Assembly: GCA_021738105.1 (NCBI GenBank)
Contig: JAIPCS010000008.1
Span: forward strand, 1-34,290
Direction: 5' to 3'
Length of the DNA: 34,290 nucleotides
Source of the DNA: Sulfuritalea sp.
GTDB lineage: Bacteria > Pseudomonadota > Gammaproteobacteria > Burkholderiales > Rhodocyclaceae
A model generated the notes under the pieces. The model did no database searches, was not told where the DNA came from, and saw only the letters and a program-made list of their open reading frames with translations. Positions 17,092-24,924 of the stretch are shown in pieces. Each line of letters begins with the position of its first letter. The stretch's first letter is position 1. The position numbers and the translations under genes are program-made.

Positions 17092-18130
17092 TTTAATTCA
17101 TTCAAAATGGAATGATTCCGTAAGGGAGCTCCTGCTTGGACAAGGGCTGGAGTGCTTGCCGCACGCCATGCTGTTGGTCGGTCCGGCGGGAGTCGGCAAA
17201 TCGGCATTCTCGGAACAGATCGCCGCGCTGCTGCTGTGCGAAGCGGTTACGCCGGCCCACACTGCATGCGGTCAATGTCAGGCGTGCGGTTGGCTGGACG
17301 CCGGTAACCATCCGGACTTTCGTCGGGTCGCCCCGGATGGAGATGACGAGTCGGATGATGCGTCGGCAGAAAAGAGCGAAAAGAGCAAAAAACGCAGTGC
17401 AACCCTCATTCGCATCGATCAGATTCGTGAGCTTGAAGGATTTGTACTCACCGGCAGTCATCGCAACGGCAATCGCGTGGTACTCGTTACCGAAGCCGAA
17501 GCGATGAATGCACCGGCGGCAAATGCTCTTCTTAAAATACTTGAGGAACCTCCATCAAGTGTTTATTTTATTTTGGTTTCATCAAAGCCGAAATCACTAC
17601 TACCCACAATCCGCAGTCGCTGCCGCAGTGTTCCATTCGGAGCGCCGGACAACACTGCGGCAACTCAGTGGCTGACGGGAAAGGGGCTGCAGCACCATGC
17701 GGCCCGCTACCTCGCTCTGGCTGGCGGCGCGCCAATGCGCGTCGCCGAATGGAATGAGCAGGGACAGTTGGCCCCGATAAACGCGCTGGTGGACACGCTG
17801 ATGTCACCGCCTGCAGATCCAATTGCCCTGGCCGCGCGGTGGGACGGACTGCTTAAAGGCGACGGCAAGTTTCGCATGGAGCATCTGGTGGAAGGCGTTC
17901 AGCGCTGGCTGTTCGATCTCACGCAAGAGCGGTTGACCGGGCAAATTCGTTATCATGCCGGCTGGGCGCGACCGGAATCAGTCGCCAAGCTGAACCCCAT
18001 TGCCCTGCTGGCGGCCTGGCGGGAGCTCCACCAGTTTCGTCGGAGCGCACGTCACCCATTGAATCAATTGCTTTTTCTTGAAAATCTGGCCGCACATTTT
18101 TTGCGCGCTCTGAGACCGACCCGATCATGA
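17078..18130 (+). CDS. holB: DNA polymerase III subunit delta'
   Basis: This 350-residue clamp-loader subunit helps load the sliding clamp with gamma/tau and delta. The residual Walker A GPAGVGKS lies at 35-42, four zinc-type cysteines are at 54, 64, 67 and 70, the helix [10 protein letters not shown] is present, and the SRC motif occurs in [10 protein letters not shown] very charged stretch ([19 protein letters not shown]) around 86-106 looks like a lineage-specific loop. The start is taken as TTG 17078, inside the tmk 3' end, because no better in-frame start precedes the conserved N-terminal tryptophan region (HSKWNDSV). It overlaps tatD by four bases (ATGA). The pilZ gene often found between holB and tatD is missing. 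Confidence 0.92.
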   Translation: MQHFDLIHSKWNDSVRELLLGQGLECLPHAMLLVGPAGVGKSAFSEQIAALLLCEAVTPAHTACGQCQACGWLDAGNHPDFRRVAPDGDDESDDASAEKSEKSKKRSATLIRIDQIRELEGFVLTGSHRNGNRVVLVTEAEAMNAPAANALLKILEEPPSSVYFILVSSKPKSLLPTIRSRCRSVPFGAPDNTAATQWLTGKGLQHHAARYLALAGGAPMRVAEWNEQGQLAPINALVDTLMSPPADPIALAARWDGLLKGDGKFRMEHLVEGVQRWLFDLTQERLTGQIRYHAGWARPESVAKLNPIALLAAWRELHQFRRSARHPLNQLLFLENLAAHFLRALRPTRS

Positions 18131-18909
18131 ACACCCTTTTGGTGGATTCCCACTGTCATCTGGATTTCCCGGATTTTGAAGGGCGGGAAGAGGAACTGCT
18201 GGCGGCCATGGCCACCAACAAGGTCGGCTGGGCACTCATCGCCGGGGTGACGCTGGAACGTTTTTCGGGGGTGCTGTCACTGGTCGGGCGTTTCCCGAAT
18301 CTGTTTGCCGCAGTCGGCGTACATCCGGATACGCAAGATGGCGAAGAGCCGGATCAGGCCACACTGGTTCGCCTGGCCGAGCATCCGAAAGTCGTCGCCA
18401 TTGGCGAAACCGGTCTCGACTACTACCGGCTTGAAGGTGACCTGGAGTGGCAGCGCGAACGTTTCCGTACCCATATTCGAGCTGCACGCAGCAGTCATAA
18501 GCCTTTGATTATTCACACACGCGAAGCGGCGGCCGACACGTTGCGGCTATTGAAGGAAGAGAGTGCCAGTGACGTGGGCGGAGTCTTCCATTGCTTTACC
18601 GAAACCCGTGCCGTGGCTGAAGCAGCCCTGGATCTGGGCTTTCATATATCGCTTTCCGGCATCGTTACTTTCAAGAACGCGCTACAAATAAAAGAGGTAG
18701 CCGCCTTTGTCCCCGCCGACCGAATCCTGGTCGAAACCGATTCACCCTATCTTGCTCCGGTTCCGCATCGGGGCAAATTGAACCATCCGGCGCTGGTTTT
18801 GCATGTCGCCGAAGAAGTCGCCCGATTACGGGGGGTAACGCTTGAAGAGCTGGCGGATACCACGACGAGCAATTTTTTCCGACTTTTTGGTGTCCAAAAA
18901 CATGTATAA
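18127..18909 (+). CDS. TatD-family metal-dependent DNase (YcfH type)
   Basis: This 260-residue TIM-barrel hydrolase has the full metal-binding set: DSHCHLD near the N-terminus, the central GETGLDYY, IHTREA, FHCFTE and the C-terminal ETDSPYLAP. Family members are 3'-5' DNA exonucleases or D-aminoacyl-tRNA deacylase-like enzymes; YcfH itself is little characterised. The start ATG overlaps the holB stop by four bases, and the 3' end overlaps the next gene's start by eight bases, so it is tightly embedded in the operon. Confidence 0.93.
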   Translation: MNTLLVDSHCHLDFPDFEGREEELLAAMATNKVGWALIAGVTLERFSGVLSLVGRFPNLFAAVGVHPDTQDGEEPDQATLVRLAEHPKVVAIGETGLDYYRLEGDLEWQRERFRTHIRAARSSHKPLIIHTREAAADTLRLLKEESASDVGGVFHCFTETRAVAEAALDLGFHISLSGIVTFKNALQIKEVAAFVPADRILVETDSPYLAPVPHRGKLNHPALVLHVAEEVARLRGVTLEELADTTTSNFFRLFGVQKHV

Positions 18910-19531
18910 GTTTCTGTTAATAATGACTTTACTGATTTCCGCCAACGCAGTTCGGGCGGGTGCTTACGAAGATATCATCATCGCCACAGAAGGCAATGAC
19001 ACAGCCAAAGTTATCGAATTTCTCAATCGGGGCATGGACGTCAATACAGCAGATCGTCAAGGTACGACCCTGTTGATGATGGCAGCCCGTAACGGTAATA
19101 CAGAGGTGGTGAAGTCGCTTCTGGCCAGCCGGGCCAATGTCAATCGGCGTAACCAGTATGGCGACACCGCCTTGTCCCTGGCCGCCTTGAATGGAAAACT
19201 GGACACCGCGAAACTGCTGATCGACCACAAGGCGGATCTCAATCCATCCGGCTGGACGCCGTTGCACTATGCGGTGTTCTCCGGAAACGGCGAGATGACA
19301 AGCATGTTGATCGCTCGTGGTGCGCAACTCGATGTGCGTGCGCCCAATGGACAAACCGCTTTGATGCTGGCGGTCAAGGCGGAACGTCTTGACCTGGTCA
19401 AACAGCTTGTGGCTGCCAAAGCCGACAGGAACCTGACGGATCCGGACGGTCATACAGCCTGGCAACTGGCTGAACAACTCAAATTCAAGGAAATTGCCGA
19501 TTACCTGCAAAAGTTTCTGAACGTCCGATAA
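18902..19531 (+). CDS. Secreted ankyrin-repeat protein
   Basis: This 209-residue protein has a signal peptide (MYKFLLIMTLLISANAVRA, cleavage likely before GAYED) followed by about five ankyrin repeats covering most of the mature chain (QGTTLLMMAARNGNTEVV, YGDTALSLAALNGK, GWTPLHYAVFSGN and NGQTALMLAVKAERL are clear). It should sit in the periplasm and bind other proteins. The ATG at 18902 lies inside the tatD 3' end, eight bases before the end of its stop. Ankyrin genes at this spot occur in several beta-proteobacteria; a partner is unknown. Confidence 0.88.
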   Translation: MYKFLLIMTLLISANAVRAGAYEDIIIATEGNDTAKVIEFLNRGMDVNTADRQGTTLLMMAARNGNTEVVKSLLASRANVNRRNQYGDTALSLAALNGKLDTAKLLIDHKADLNPSGWTPLHYAVFSGNGEMTSMLIARGAQLDVRAPNGQTALMLAVKAERLDLVKQLVAAKADRNLTDPDGHTAWQLAEQLKFKEIADYLQKFLNVR

Positions 19532-19627
19532 TCCGGGGAATCTCGACGTTTCAGTGTGAATATTACTGCGCATAATTGGCATTATGTAAACTAATTAAAT
19601 AACTAGTACGCTCAGGGAAAAGCAAAA

Positions 19628-21199
19628 ATGGAACTCAAGGATCTAGACGAATTAGAGAAGGCCACCAGGCGCGGGCGACGGGAGTCAATGCGCCTGGGTA
19701 CCGGCCTGTTTTTCATCATTGGGATCATGCTCTTCACCAGCCTGTCGATAGGAATCAACGGGCCGCATGGAGTTATGCTGATCATAGCCGCCATGATTGG
19801 CGGCTACATGGCGATGAACATCGGTGCCAACGACGTGGCCAACAACGTCGGACCGGCGGTGGGCTCCCGGGCGATTACCATGGCCGGCGCCATCCTGATT
19901 GCCGCCATTTTCGAAATGGCGGGCGCACTGGTGGCGGGTGGTGACGTGGTCGCCACCGTACAGAAAGGCATCATCAATCCCGAAGCGATAGCGGGTACCG
20001 ACCGCTTTATCTGGTTGATGACCGCCGCCCTGCTTGCCGGCGCCCTCTGGCTCAATATCGCCACGGCGTTTGGTGCTCCCGTTTCGACCACGCATTCGAT
20101 CATCGGCGCCGTGCTGGGCGCCGGCATAGCGGCAGGCGGTGTCGAAGCCGCCAACTGGGGCAAACTGGGCGGAATCGTCGCGAGCTGGGTTATTTCTCCC
20201 GTACTGGGCGGCGTGATTGCGGCTGGATTTCTCTTCTGGATAAAACGCACCATCACCTATCGGGCAGACATGGTCGCCGCAGCACGGCGCATGGTCCCGA
20301 TAATGATCGGCATCATGGCGTTTTCATTTGCCGCCTACCTGATGATCAAGGGCTTGGGCAAGGTCTGGAAGGTCGGACTGGGTACCGCCTTGGGCACGGG
20401 CGCGGTGATTGGCCTGCTGACCCACTGGCTGATGGGTATCTCGATGACCCGCAAGCTCCCTACCCTCGAAAATACCAAGGCGAGCATCAATACCCTTTTC
20501 ATCGTGCCCCTGATATTTGCTGCGGCACTGCTCAGCTTCGCCCACGGTGCCAATGATGTGGCCAACGCTGTTGGCCCGCTGGCGGCCATTGCAGATGCCG
20601 TGCAAAGCGGTCATGTCGGCACCAAGGCTTCGATTCCGCTTTGGGTCATGATGGTCGGTGCCATTGGCATCGCCATCGGCTTGATGCTCTACGGCCCCAA
20701 GCTGATACGTACCGTGGGGAGCGAAATTACCGAGCTCGACCAGATGCGGGCCTTCTGTATTGCGATGGCAGCCGCACTGACGGTCATTGTTGCCTCGCAG
20801 CTCGGTCTGCCGGTCAGTTCGACTCACATTGCGGTCGGCGGGGTTTTCGGCGTCGGTTTTCTGCGCGAGTTCATCAAAAAGAGCTACTCGAAAATGATCG
20901 ACGAGATCAAGCAACATCATGCGGGCGCCGACAAAGAGGTGGTTGAGGAATTTCTTGACCGCTTCAGCAAGGCCTCCCTGAATGAAAAGCGCCTGATGCT
21001 GCAAAAACTCAAAACACACGCTGAAGCCGCCGATCTGACCAAGTTTGAACGCAAGCAGATCAAGCAGGTTTACCGGCAGCAACTGGTCAAGCGCTCGGCC
21101 CTGATCAAAATCGCCGCCGCCTGGGTGATTACCGTCCCGGTGTCCGGTCTGATGGCCGCGATCATCTACTACATGATCTTCGGCAGGGTGCATGCCTGA
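19628..21199 (+). CDS. PiT-family inorganic phosphate transporter
   Basis: This 523-residue membrane protein has the two PiT signature repeats, GANDVANNVGPAVGS near residues 67-81 and GANDVANAVGPLAAI near 310-325, each near a helix pair; it uses a proton or sodium gradient to import phosphate (usually as metal phosphate). A hydrophilic loop with basic and acidic residues from about 418 to 490 separates the last helices. The start is ATG 19628 and is followed by a charged leader. The upstream gap to the ankyrin gene (96 bases) is AT-rich and probably holds its promoter. The DUF47 partner that usually accompanies PiT is not present. Confidence 0.92.
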   Translation: MELKDLDELEKATRRGRRESMRLGTGLFFIIGIMLFTSLSIGINGPHGVMLIIAAMIGGYMAMNIGANDVANNVGPAVGSRAITMAGAILIAAIFEMAGALVAGGDVVATVQKGIINPEAIAGTDRFIWLMTAALLAGALWLNIATAFGAPVSTTHSIIGAVLGAGIAAGGVEAANWGKLGGIVASWVISPVLGGVIAAGFLFWIKRTITYRADMVAAARRMVPIMIGIMAFSFAAYLMIKGLGKVWKVGLGTALGTGAVIGLLTHWLMGISMTRKLPTLENTKASINTLFIVPLIFAAALLSFAHGANDVANAVGPLAAIADAVQSGHVGTKASIPLWVMMVGAIGIAIGLMLYGPKLIRTVGSEITELDQMRAFCIAMAAALTVIVASQLGLPVSSTHIAVGGVFGVGFLREFIKKSYSKMIDEIKQHHAGADKEVVEEFLDRFSKASLNEKRLMLQKLKTHAEAADLTKFERKQIKQVYRQQLVKRSALIKIAAAWVITVPVSGLMAAIIYYMIFGRVHA

Positions 21200-21217
21200 G
21201 ACGTGTAACCGACGTAA

Positions 21218-21257
21218 CGCCCGCCCGCCTGCCCTGATCCTCGTTGTCGGGCGGGCG
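21218..21257. repeat. GC-rich inverted repeat between the two phosphate transporter genes
   Basis: CGCCCGCCCG at 21218-21227 pairs perfectly with CGGGCGGGCG at 21248-21257 around a 20-base loop. No T-run follows. It sits 14 bases before the start codon of the second transporter and could slow readthrough or cover the ribosome binding region. Confidence 0.6.
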
Positions 21258-21271
21258 GCACACTCACACTG

Positions 21272-22873
21272 ATGGACAGCCACGGCCTCAGCGCACTGCT
21301 CGGTGGCGTCGGCCTGTTTTTGCTGGGCATGGTCTTGATGACCGACGGTCTCAAGACAGCCGCCGGCCCGACTCTGGGCCGGATACTCACCTCATCGACC
21401 CAAACGCGCCTGCGCGGCCTGCTCTCGGGCATCGGAGTCACGGCCCTGGTGCAATCCTCCAGCGCCGTCACCGTCGCCACCATCGGTTTTGTCAATGCCG
21501 GACTGCTCACCTTTGGCCAATCGCTCTGGGTGATATTCGGCGCCAATGTCGGCACGACCATGACCGGCTGGCTGGTCGCCCTGATCGGATTCCAGATCAA
21601 GGTTGAAGCCGCCGCCCTACCGATGATCGGTGTCGGCATGGCGCTGCGCATCTCCGGCGCCGAAACCCGGCGCGGCGCCGCAGGTACGGCGCTGGCAGGA
21701 TTTGGCGTGCTGTTTCTCGGCATCGGTTTCCTGCAGCAGGCGTTTTCGGGGGAAGGTTTCGATCTCTCGGGGTTTTCCGGCGAAGGTGTCCGCTCGGTGA
21801 TTCTGTTGTTGCTGTCCGGTTTGCTGATGACGGTCATCATGCAGTCATCCAGCGCCGCGCTGGCCATCGTATTGACGCTGGCCGAAGCCGGCGCCCTGCC
21901 CTTGCAGGATGCCGCCGCCGCAGTGATCGGCGCCAATATCGGCACCACCGTGACTGCCCTGATCGCCGCCATCGGCGCCACGCCAAACGCGCGCCGGGCC
22001 GCCGCCGCGCATGTGTTGTTCAATACCCTGACCGGTGTAGTCGCCCTCGCCCTGCTGCCCTTGTTGATTGGCGTGGTTGATCTGGTCAGCGTCAGCTTTT
22101 CGCTCAAAGCCTCGCCCGCCATCAGCCTGGCCTTGTTTCACACCGTATTCAACGTGCTTGGCGTGTTCCTGATGTGGCCGCTGTCTACGCGCCTGGTGGC
22201 CTTCCTGCTGCGGCGCTTTCGCAGCCGTGAAGAAGATGTCGCCCGCCTGCGCTTTCTCGACCGCAACGTGGCCTCGGTTCCTTCGCTGGCGGCCGACGCC
22301 CTGCAACGTGAACTGATCCGCTTCGGCGGCATTGCCATCGGTGCCGTGTGGTCGCGCAACGGGCTGTTGACGGGCGCCGGCAGCCGCCCGGAAGATTCGA
22401 CGGCGTTGATACCGCTCGAACACGCCATCGCGGAATTTGTCACCCAGGTCAGTCGCGCATCCATGGCGGATCAAACCGCCCAGAAGCTCGCGCAGTTGCT
22501 GCGAGTACAACGCTACTACGAAACCTGTGGCGAGCTCGCCCCGGACGTCGCCACGGGTCACGCCGCCGTGCAGGCACTCGGCGATTCCCCACTGCATGCC
22601 GCCGTGGTCGCCATGGCCGCACATGCCGATTCCCTGCTGGTTCAACTCAATCCGGATATCGAACCCTTCGCCCCGCTTGACGAGGCGCAGGCCAGGGATT
22701 TTGAACTCGACTACCAGCAGCTCAAGGCGGAAATCCTCAGCGCTGGCGCTCGTGGCGAGATCGACATCGACACCATGGAGTCGCTCACCCGAAGCTTCAG
22801 CGCACTGCGCCGAGTCATCGATCAGGGAACCAAGGCCGCGCGGCTGCTGACTCTGGCATCGGTAGCCGCATAA
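21272..22873 (+). CDS. Na/Pi cotransporter family protein with PhoU-like tail
   Basis: This 533-residue protein has the two NptA/SLC34-type repeats, each with the QSSSA motif (VQSSSAVTVATIGFVNAGLL near 65 and MQSSSAALAIVLTLAEAGAL near 190). About eight membrane helices cover residues 1-310. The C-terminal 200 residues are soluble, helical and PhoU-like (AKLAQLLRVQRYYETCG and the final LRRVIDQGTKAARLL). Members import or export phosphate with sodium and may be regulated through the tail. It begins 72 bases after the PiT gene. No clear ribosome binding site is visible before ATG 21272. It has a very GC-rich composition. Confidence 0.9.
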   Translation: MDSHGLSALLGGVGLFLLGMVLMTDGLKTAAGPTLGRILTSSTQTRLRGLLSGIGVTALVQSSSAVTVATIGFVNAGLLTFGQSLWVIFGANVGTTMTGWLVALIGFQIKVEAAALPMIGVGMALRISGAETRRGAAGTALAGFGVLFLGIGFLQQAFSGEGFDLSGFSGEGVRSVILLLLSGLLMTVIMQSSSAALAIVLTLAEAGALPLQDAAAAVIGANIGTTVTALIAAIGATPNARRAAAAHVLFNTLTGVVALALLPLLIGVVDLVSVSFSLKASPAISLALFHTVFNVLGVFLMWPLSTRLVAFLLRRFRSREEDVARLRFLDRNVASVPSLAADALQRELIRFGGIAIGAVWSRNGLLTGAGSRPEDSTALIPLEHAIAEFVTQVSRASMADQTAQKLAQLLRVQRYYETCGELAPDVATGHAAVQALGDSPLHAAVVAMAAHADSLLVQLNPDIEPFAPLDEAQARDFELDYQQLKAEILSAGARGEIDIDTMESLTRSFSALRRVIDQGTKAARLLTLASVAA

Positions 22874-23297
22874 TCTGTGCAGCGTGTTACCGGCATCAGC
22901 CGTCAAGACCCGCTGAAAAGTCGGCGATGGCGATACGGCAAATTAGCCACAATGAATTCATGAGGCAGCACCAGTTCGGTATTTTGATTCATGGCGACAC
23001 GACGATCAGCGTAACGATTGATTCGGTCTACGATTGCCTCAGGTAGCCTGAGTCGGGCAATCATTGGTCCAAAGGGTGACAGGTAATCCATTGCGGGCTC
23101 GGTCGTATCAACGGCCCACGGCGTTGTTTCCGCTTAGACGTCGGGTTCTCGAATCCATTGGTGGTTTAGATATCTAACGGGAAGGAGAACACAGCCCGGA
23201 TCCAGTCACTTCCATGGGATTGAATTACAAAGCCAGGTTCGAATTTCATCTTACATTGAACCTTGAAATAATTTGCCATCCAAGCTTGCTCGAGTGT
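22874..23297. other. Largely noncoding interval with one doubtful ORF
   Basis: This gap of 424 bases between the Na/Pi transporter and the conserved unknown gene holds the doubtful ORF at 22903-23091. The rest has no recognisable RNA gene. Two stretches with T-arm-like GGTTC...GAATCC content (around 23143 and 23240) are not part of a tRNA fold. An aaggag at 23184-23189 has no start codon at a usable distance. Confidence 0.5.
22903..23091 (-). CDS. Doubtful small ORF, possible gene remnant
   Basis: A 62-residue frame starts at ATG 23091. The protein reads YLSPFGPMIARLRLPEAIVDRINRYADRR at its start, with a natural amino-acid pattern that recalls the N-termini of phage-type proteins of the FGPxI...LP...xxLN class (from memory, unverified). 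The frame stays open 15 codons upstream of the ATG, still with a natural-looking composition, but holds no other start. It ends abruptly, so it may be the N-terminal remnant of a longer phage-derived gene. Confidence 0.3.
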   Translation of the reverse strand: MDYLSPFGPMIARLRLPEAIVDRINRYADRRVAMNQNTELVLPHEFIVANLPYRHRRLFSGS

Positions 23298-23843
23298 TCA
23301 GGGAACAGGACTGGGCTGGAAGCCAAAAAACTGAGGAACATCGTGACGGAGTATTGTCTGCAACGGAAAATCATTCCATGACACTCCCGGCGTGCCGGCC
23401 ATGGCTGCGATCAAATCCTCTTCCAGCGCCGGCTGCTTGCTCGCGGTGACACAGTTATCAAGAAATTCCGGCAGATCCCTGTCGTCAAGCAAGCCGAGGC
23501 CCAAATCCGTCTGGATCAGGATGCTGCCTTTTTCATCGAGATACACGCCGACCACATTACCCGCGAGGGCGCCGGTATGTGCGGTCAATCGGTCCGGCGG
23601 ATCCAGCCGATACACGTAGGGAGTGTACTCGAGGGCCACATATACGGTTTGGGGTCCATTCTGAAAAACCCAATTGCCAAGCTTGTCTGGACCATAGTGA
23701 CTATTGATGAAAGCGATCAGACCATGGTGAGTGATGGCTTGGCTTTGCAGCAACCAGATTCCGCGGGAGCTCAGAGAAAGCCAGCCGTAGCACGCGGGTA
23801 CCTTGGGCCATTTGACCGTCTGGGTGGTATCGGTTGAGAGCAT
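23298..23843 (-). CDS. Conserved hypothetical protein of the WPxVPACYGWLSL type
   Basis: This soluble protein of 181 residues begins KWPKVPACYGWLSLSSRGIW and contains FINSHYG, FQNGPQTVYVALEYTP, DRLTAHTGA and LLDDRDLPEF, patterns I recall from an uncharacterised family confined mainly to beta-proteobacteria (a DUF, number not certain). No transmembrane segment or catalytic motif is evident. The start could be ATG 23843 or the adjacent GTG 23846. It lies only 14 bases after the slyD terminator on the same strand, so it needs readthrough or a promoter inside the slyD 3' end. Confidence 0.75.
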   Translation of the reverse strand: MLSTDTTQTVKWPKVPACYGWLSLSSRGIWLLQSQAITHHGLIAFINSHYGPDKLGNWVFQNGPQTVYVALEYTPYVYRLDPPDRLTAHTGALAGNVVGVYLDEKGSILIQTDLGLGLLDDRDLPEFLDNCVTASKQPALEEDLIAAMAGTPGVSWNDFPLQTILRHDVPQFFGFQPSPVP

Positions 23844-23856
23844 CACCGCACTTCAA

Positions 23857-23879
23857 TTAAAAAGGGGGCTGAGCCCCCT
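23857..23879 (-). terminator. Rho-independent terminator of slyD
   Basis: On the minus strand the stem AGGGGGC / GCCCCCT (23863-23879, three-base loop) is followed by a run of five T. It lies 25 bases after the slyD stop and 14 bases before the next gene on the same strand. Confidence 0.85.
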
Positions 23880-23903
23880 CTTCGATTCGCGATTCGGATC
23901 CGA

Positions 23904-24386
23904 TCAGTGATGATGACCGTGCTCGCCATGGGCGTGTCCGTGAGTCAGCTCATCTTCGGTAGCGACGCGCACATCGACCACGGCACAGGAAAACATGAGG
24001 GAAATACCCGCCAGCGGATGATTGCCGTCTACTACCACTTTTTCGTCGGCAATGTCGGTAATGGTGAAAAGGGCATCTTCGCTTTCGCCATCTTCGCTGC
24101 CGCGCTCGAACTGCATGCCGACTTCGATGTTCTCGGGAAACAACTGACGGGCTTCGATGGCGACAAGTTCAGCATCGTAGTCACCAAAGGCTTCCTCGGG
24201 TTCCAGTTTCACCACCAGTTCATCACCCACCGCTTTGCCTTGAAGCTCTTCTTCAATACGGTCAAAGATTCCACCGTAGCCACCATGAAGATAGACCAAC
24301 GGTGCCGCACCTTCGTCAATGGAAACGCCTTCCGTATCCTTGACGTTGTATTTGAGGGTGACGACGGTGTTCCTAGCGATGAGCAT
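23904..24386 (-). CDS. slyD: FKBP-type peptidyl-prolyl isomerase SlyD
   Basis: This 160-residue protein is a prolyl isomerase and chaperone of the SlyD type. It has the short FKBP domain (NTVVTLKYNV, then LVYLHGGYGGIFDRIEEEL) and the insert-in-flap chaperone domain (VKLEPEEAFGDYDAELV) after it. The histidine-rich tail HGHAHGEHGHHH binds nickel and related metals and supports hydrogenase maturation in E. coli. ATG 24386 was chosen over the one at 24404 because AAGGA stands a normal distance before it. The gene overlaps the upstream peroxiredoxin by 14 bases, so the two are cotranscribed; the terminator at 23857-23879 ends the unit. Confidence 0.93.
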   Translation of the reverse strand: MLIARNTVVTLKYNVKDTEGVSIDEGAAPLVYLHGGYGGIFDRIEEELQGKAVGDELVVKLEPEEAFGDYDAELVAIEARQLFPENIEVGMQFERGSEDGESEDALFTITDIADEKVVVDGNHPLAGISLMFSCAVVDVRVATEDELTHGHAHGEHGHHH

Positions 24387-24867
24387 GATGCTTTCCTTTT
24401 CCATTAAGACCTTTTACCAGTTGATAGACCTCTGCGCAGTGCCCTTTCGGATGCACATCGTAGAGAGCATGACGAACAATTCCTTCCTTGTCGACGACGA
24501 AGGTCGAACGAATGACACAGAGCTTCTTGTGACCATCCCGCTCACGGTACTGGGATACGCCAAACTGGCGACAAACCTCGCCTTCCTGGTCGGACAGCAA
24601 TCGCACGGAGAGTCCATGCTTGTCGCGAAAGTCCGCATGTGACAAGCAATCATCGCGCGAGACACCCAGAATCACACAGTCAAATTTAGCAAATTCATTT
24701 TCATGATCTGAAAAATTTGCCGCTTCCATGGTGCAGTAGGGCGTACCGTCTCGCGGATAGAAGAACAGCACGGCGTTCTGACGGCCGCGCAGCGAGGCTA
24801 AATCGAACCATTCCATGTCAGCGTCTGGCAGTGAAAACTCAGGCGCTCTCTCTCCAGCATGCAGCAT
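24373..24867 (-). CDS. Peroxiredoxin, Bcp/PrxQ-like
   Basis: This 164-residue thiol peroxidase should reduce hydrogen and organic peroxides. The peroxidatic cysteine is Cys45 in FYPRDGTPYCTMEAANF, with Thr42 before it. In Bcp-type enzymes the resolving cysteine is often five residues later; here that position is Ala50, so the enzyme would be of the 1-Cys type or use another of its cysteines (64, 74, 99). The start is ATG 24867 with AGGAG six bases upstream. Its stop lies inside the slyD gene. It stands divergently from no gene; zapE ends 58 bases upstream. Confidence 0.9.
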   Translation of the reverse strand: MLHAGERAPEFSLPDADMEWFDLASLRGRQNAVLFFYPRDGTPYCTMEAANFSDHENEFAKFDCVILGVSRDDCLSHADFRDKHGLSVRLLSDQEGEVCRQFGVSQYRERDGHKKLCVIRSTFVVDKEGIVRHALYDVHPKGHCAEVYQLVKGLNGKGKHHAHR

Positions 24868-24924
24868 GCGGTTCTCCTTCTTCGGCGAACTCGGTTCATT
24901 CTAACTGAGTCTACGGGGAAGAAA

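Noticed and set aside
19532..19627. Pho box upstream of the PiT gene
   Set aside because: A few bases resemble CTGTCAT repeats, but the match is too poor and the spacing is not right.
23140..23260. tRNA-like T-arm sequences (GGTTCTCGAATCC, AGGTTCGAATTTC)
   Set aside because: No acceptor stem, D-arm or anticodon arm can be built around them.
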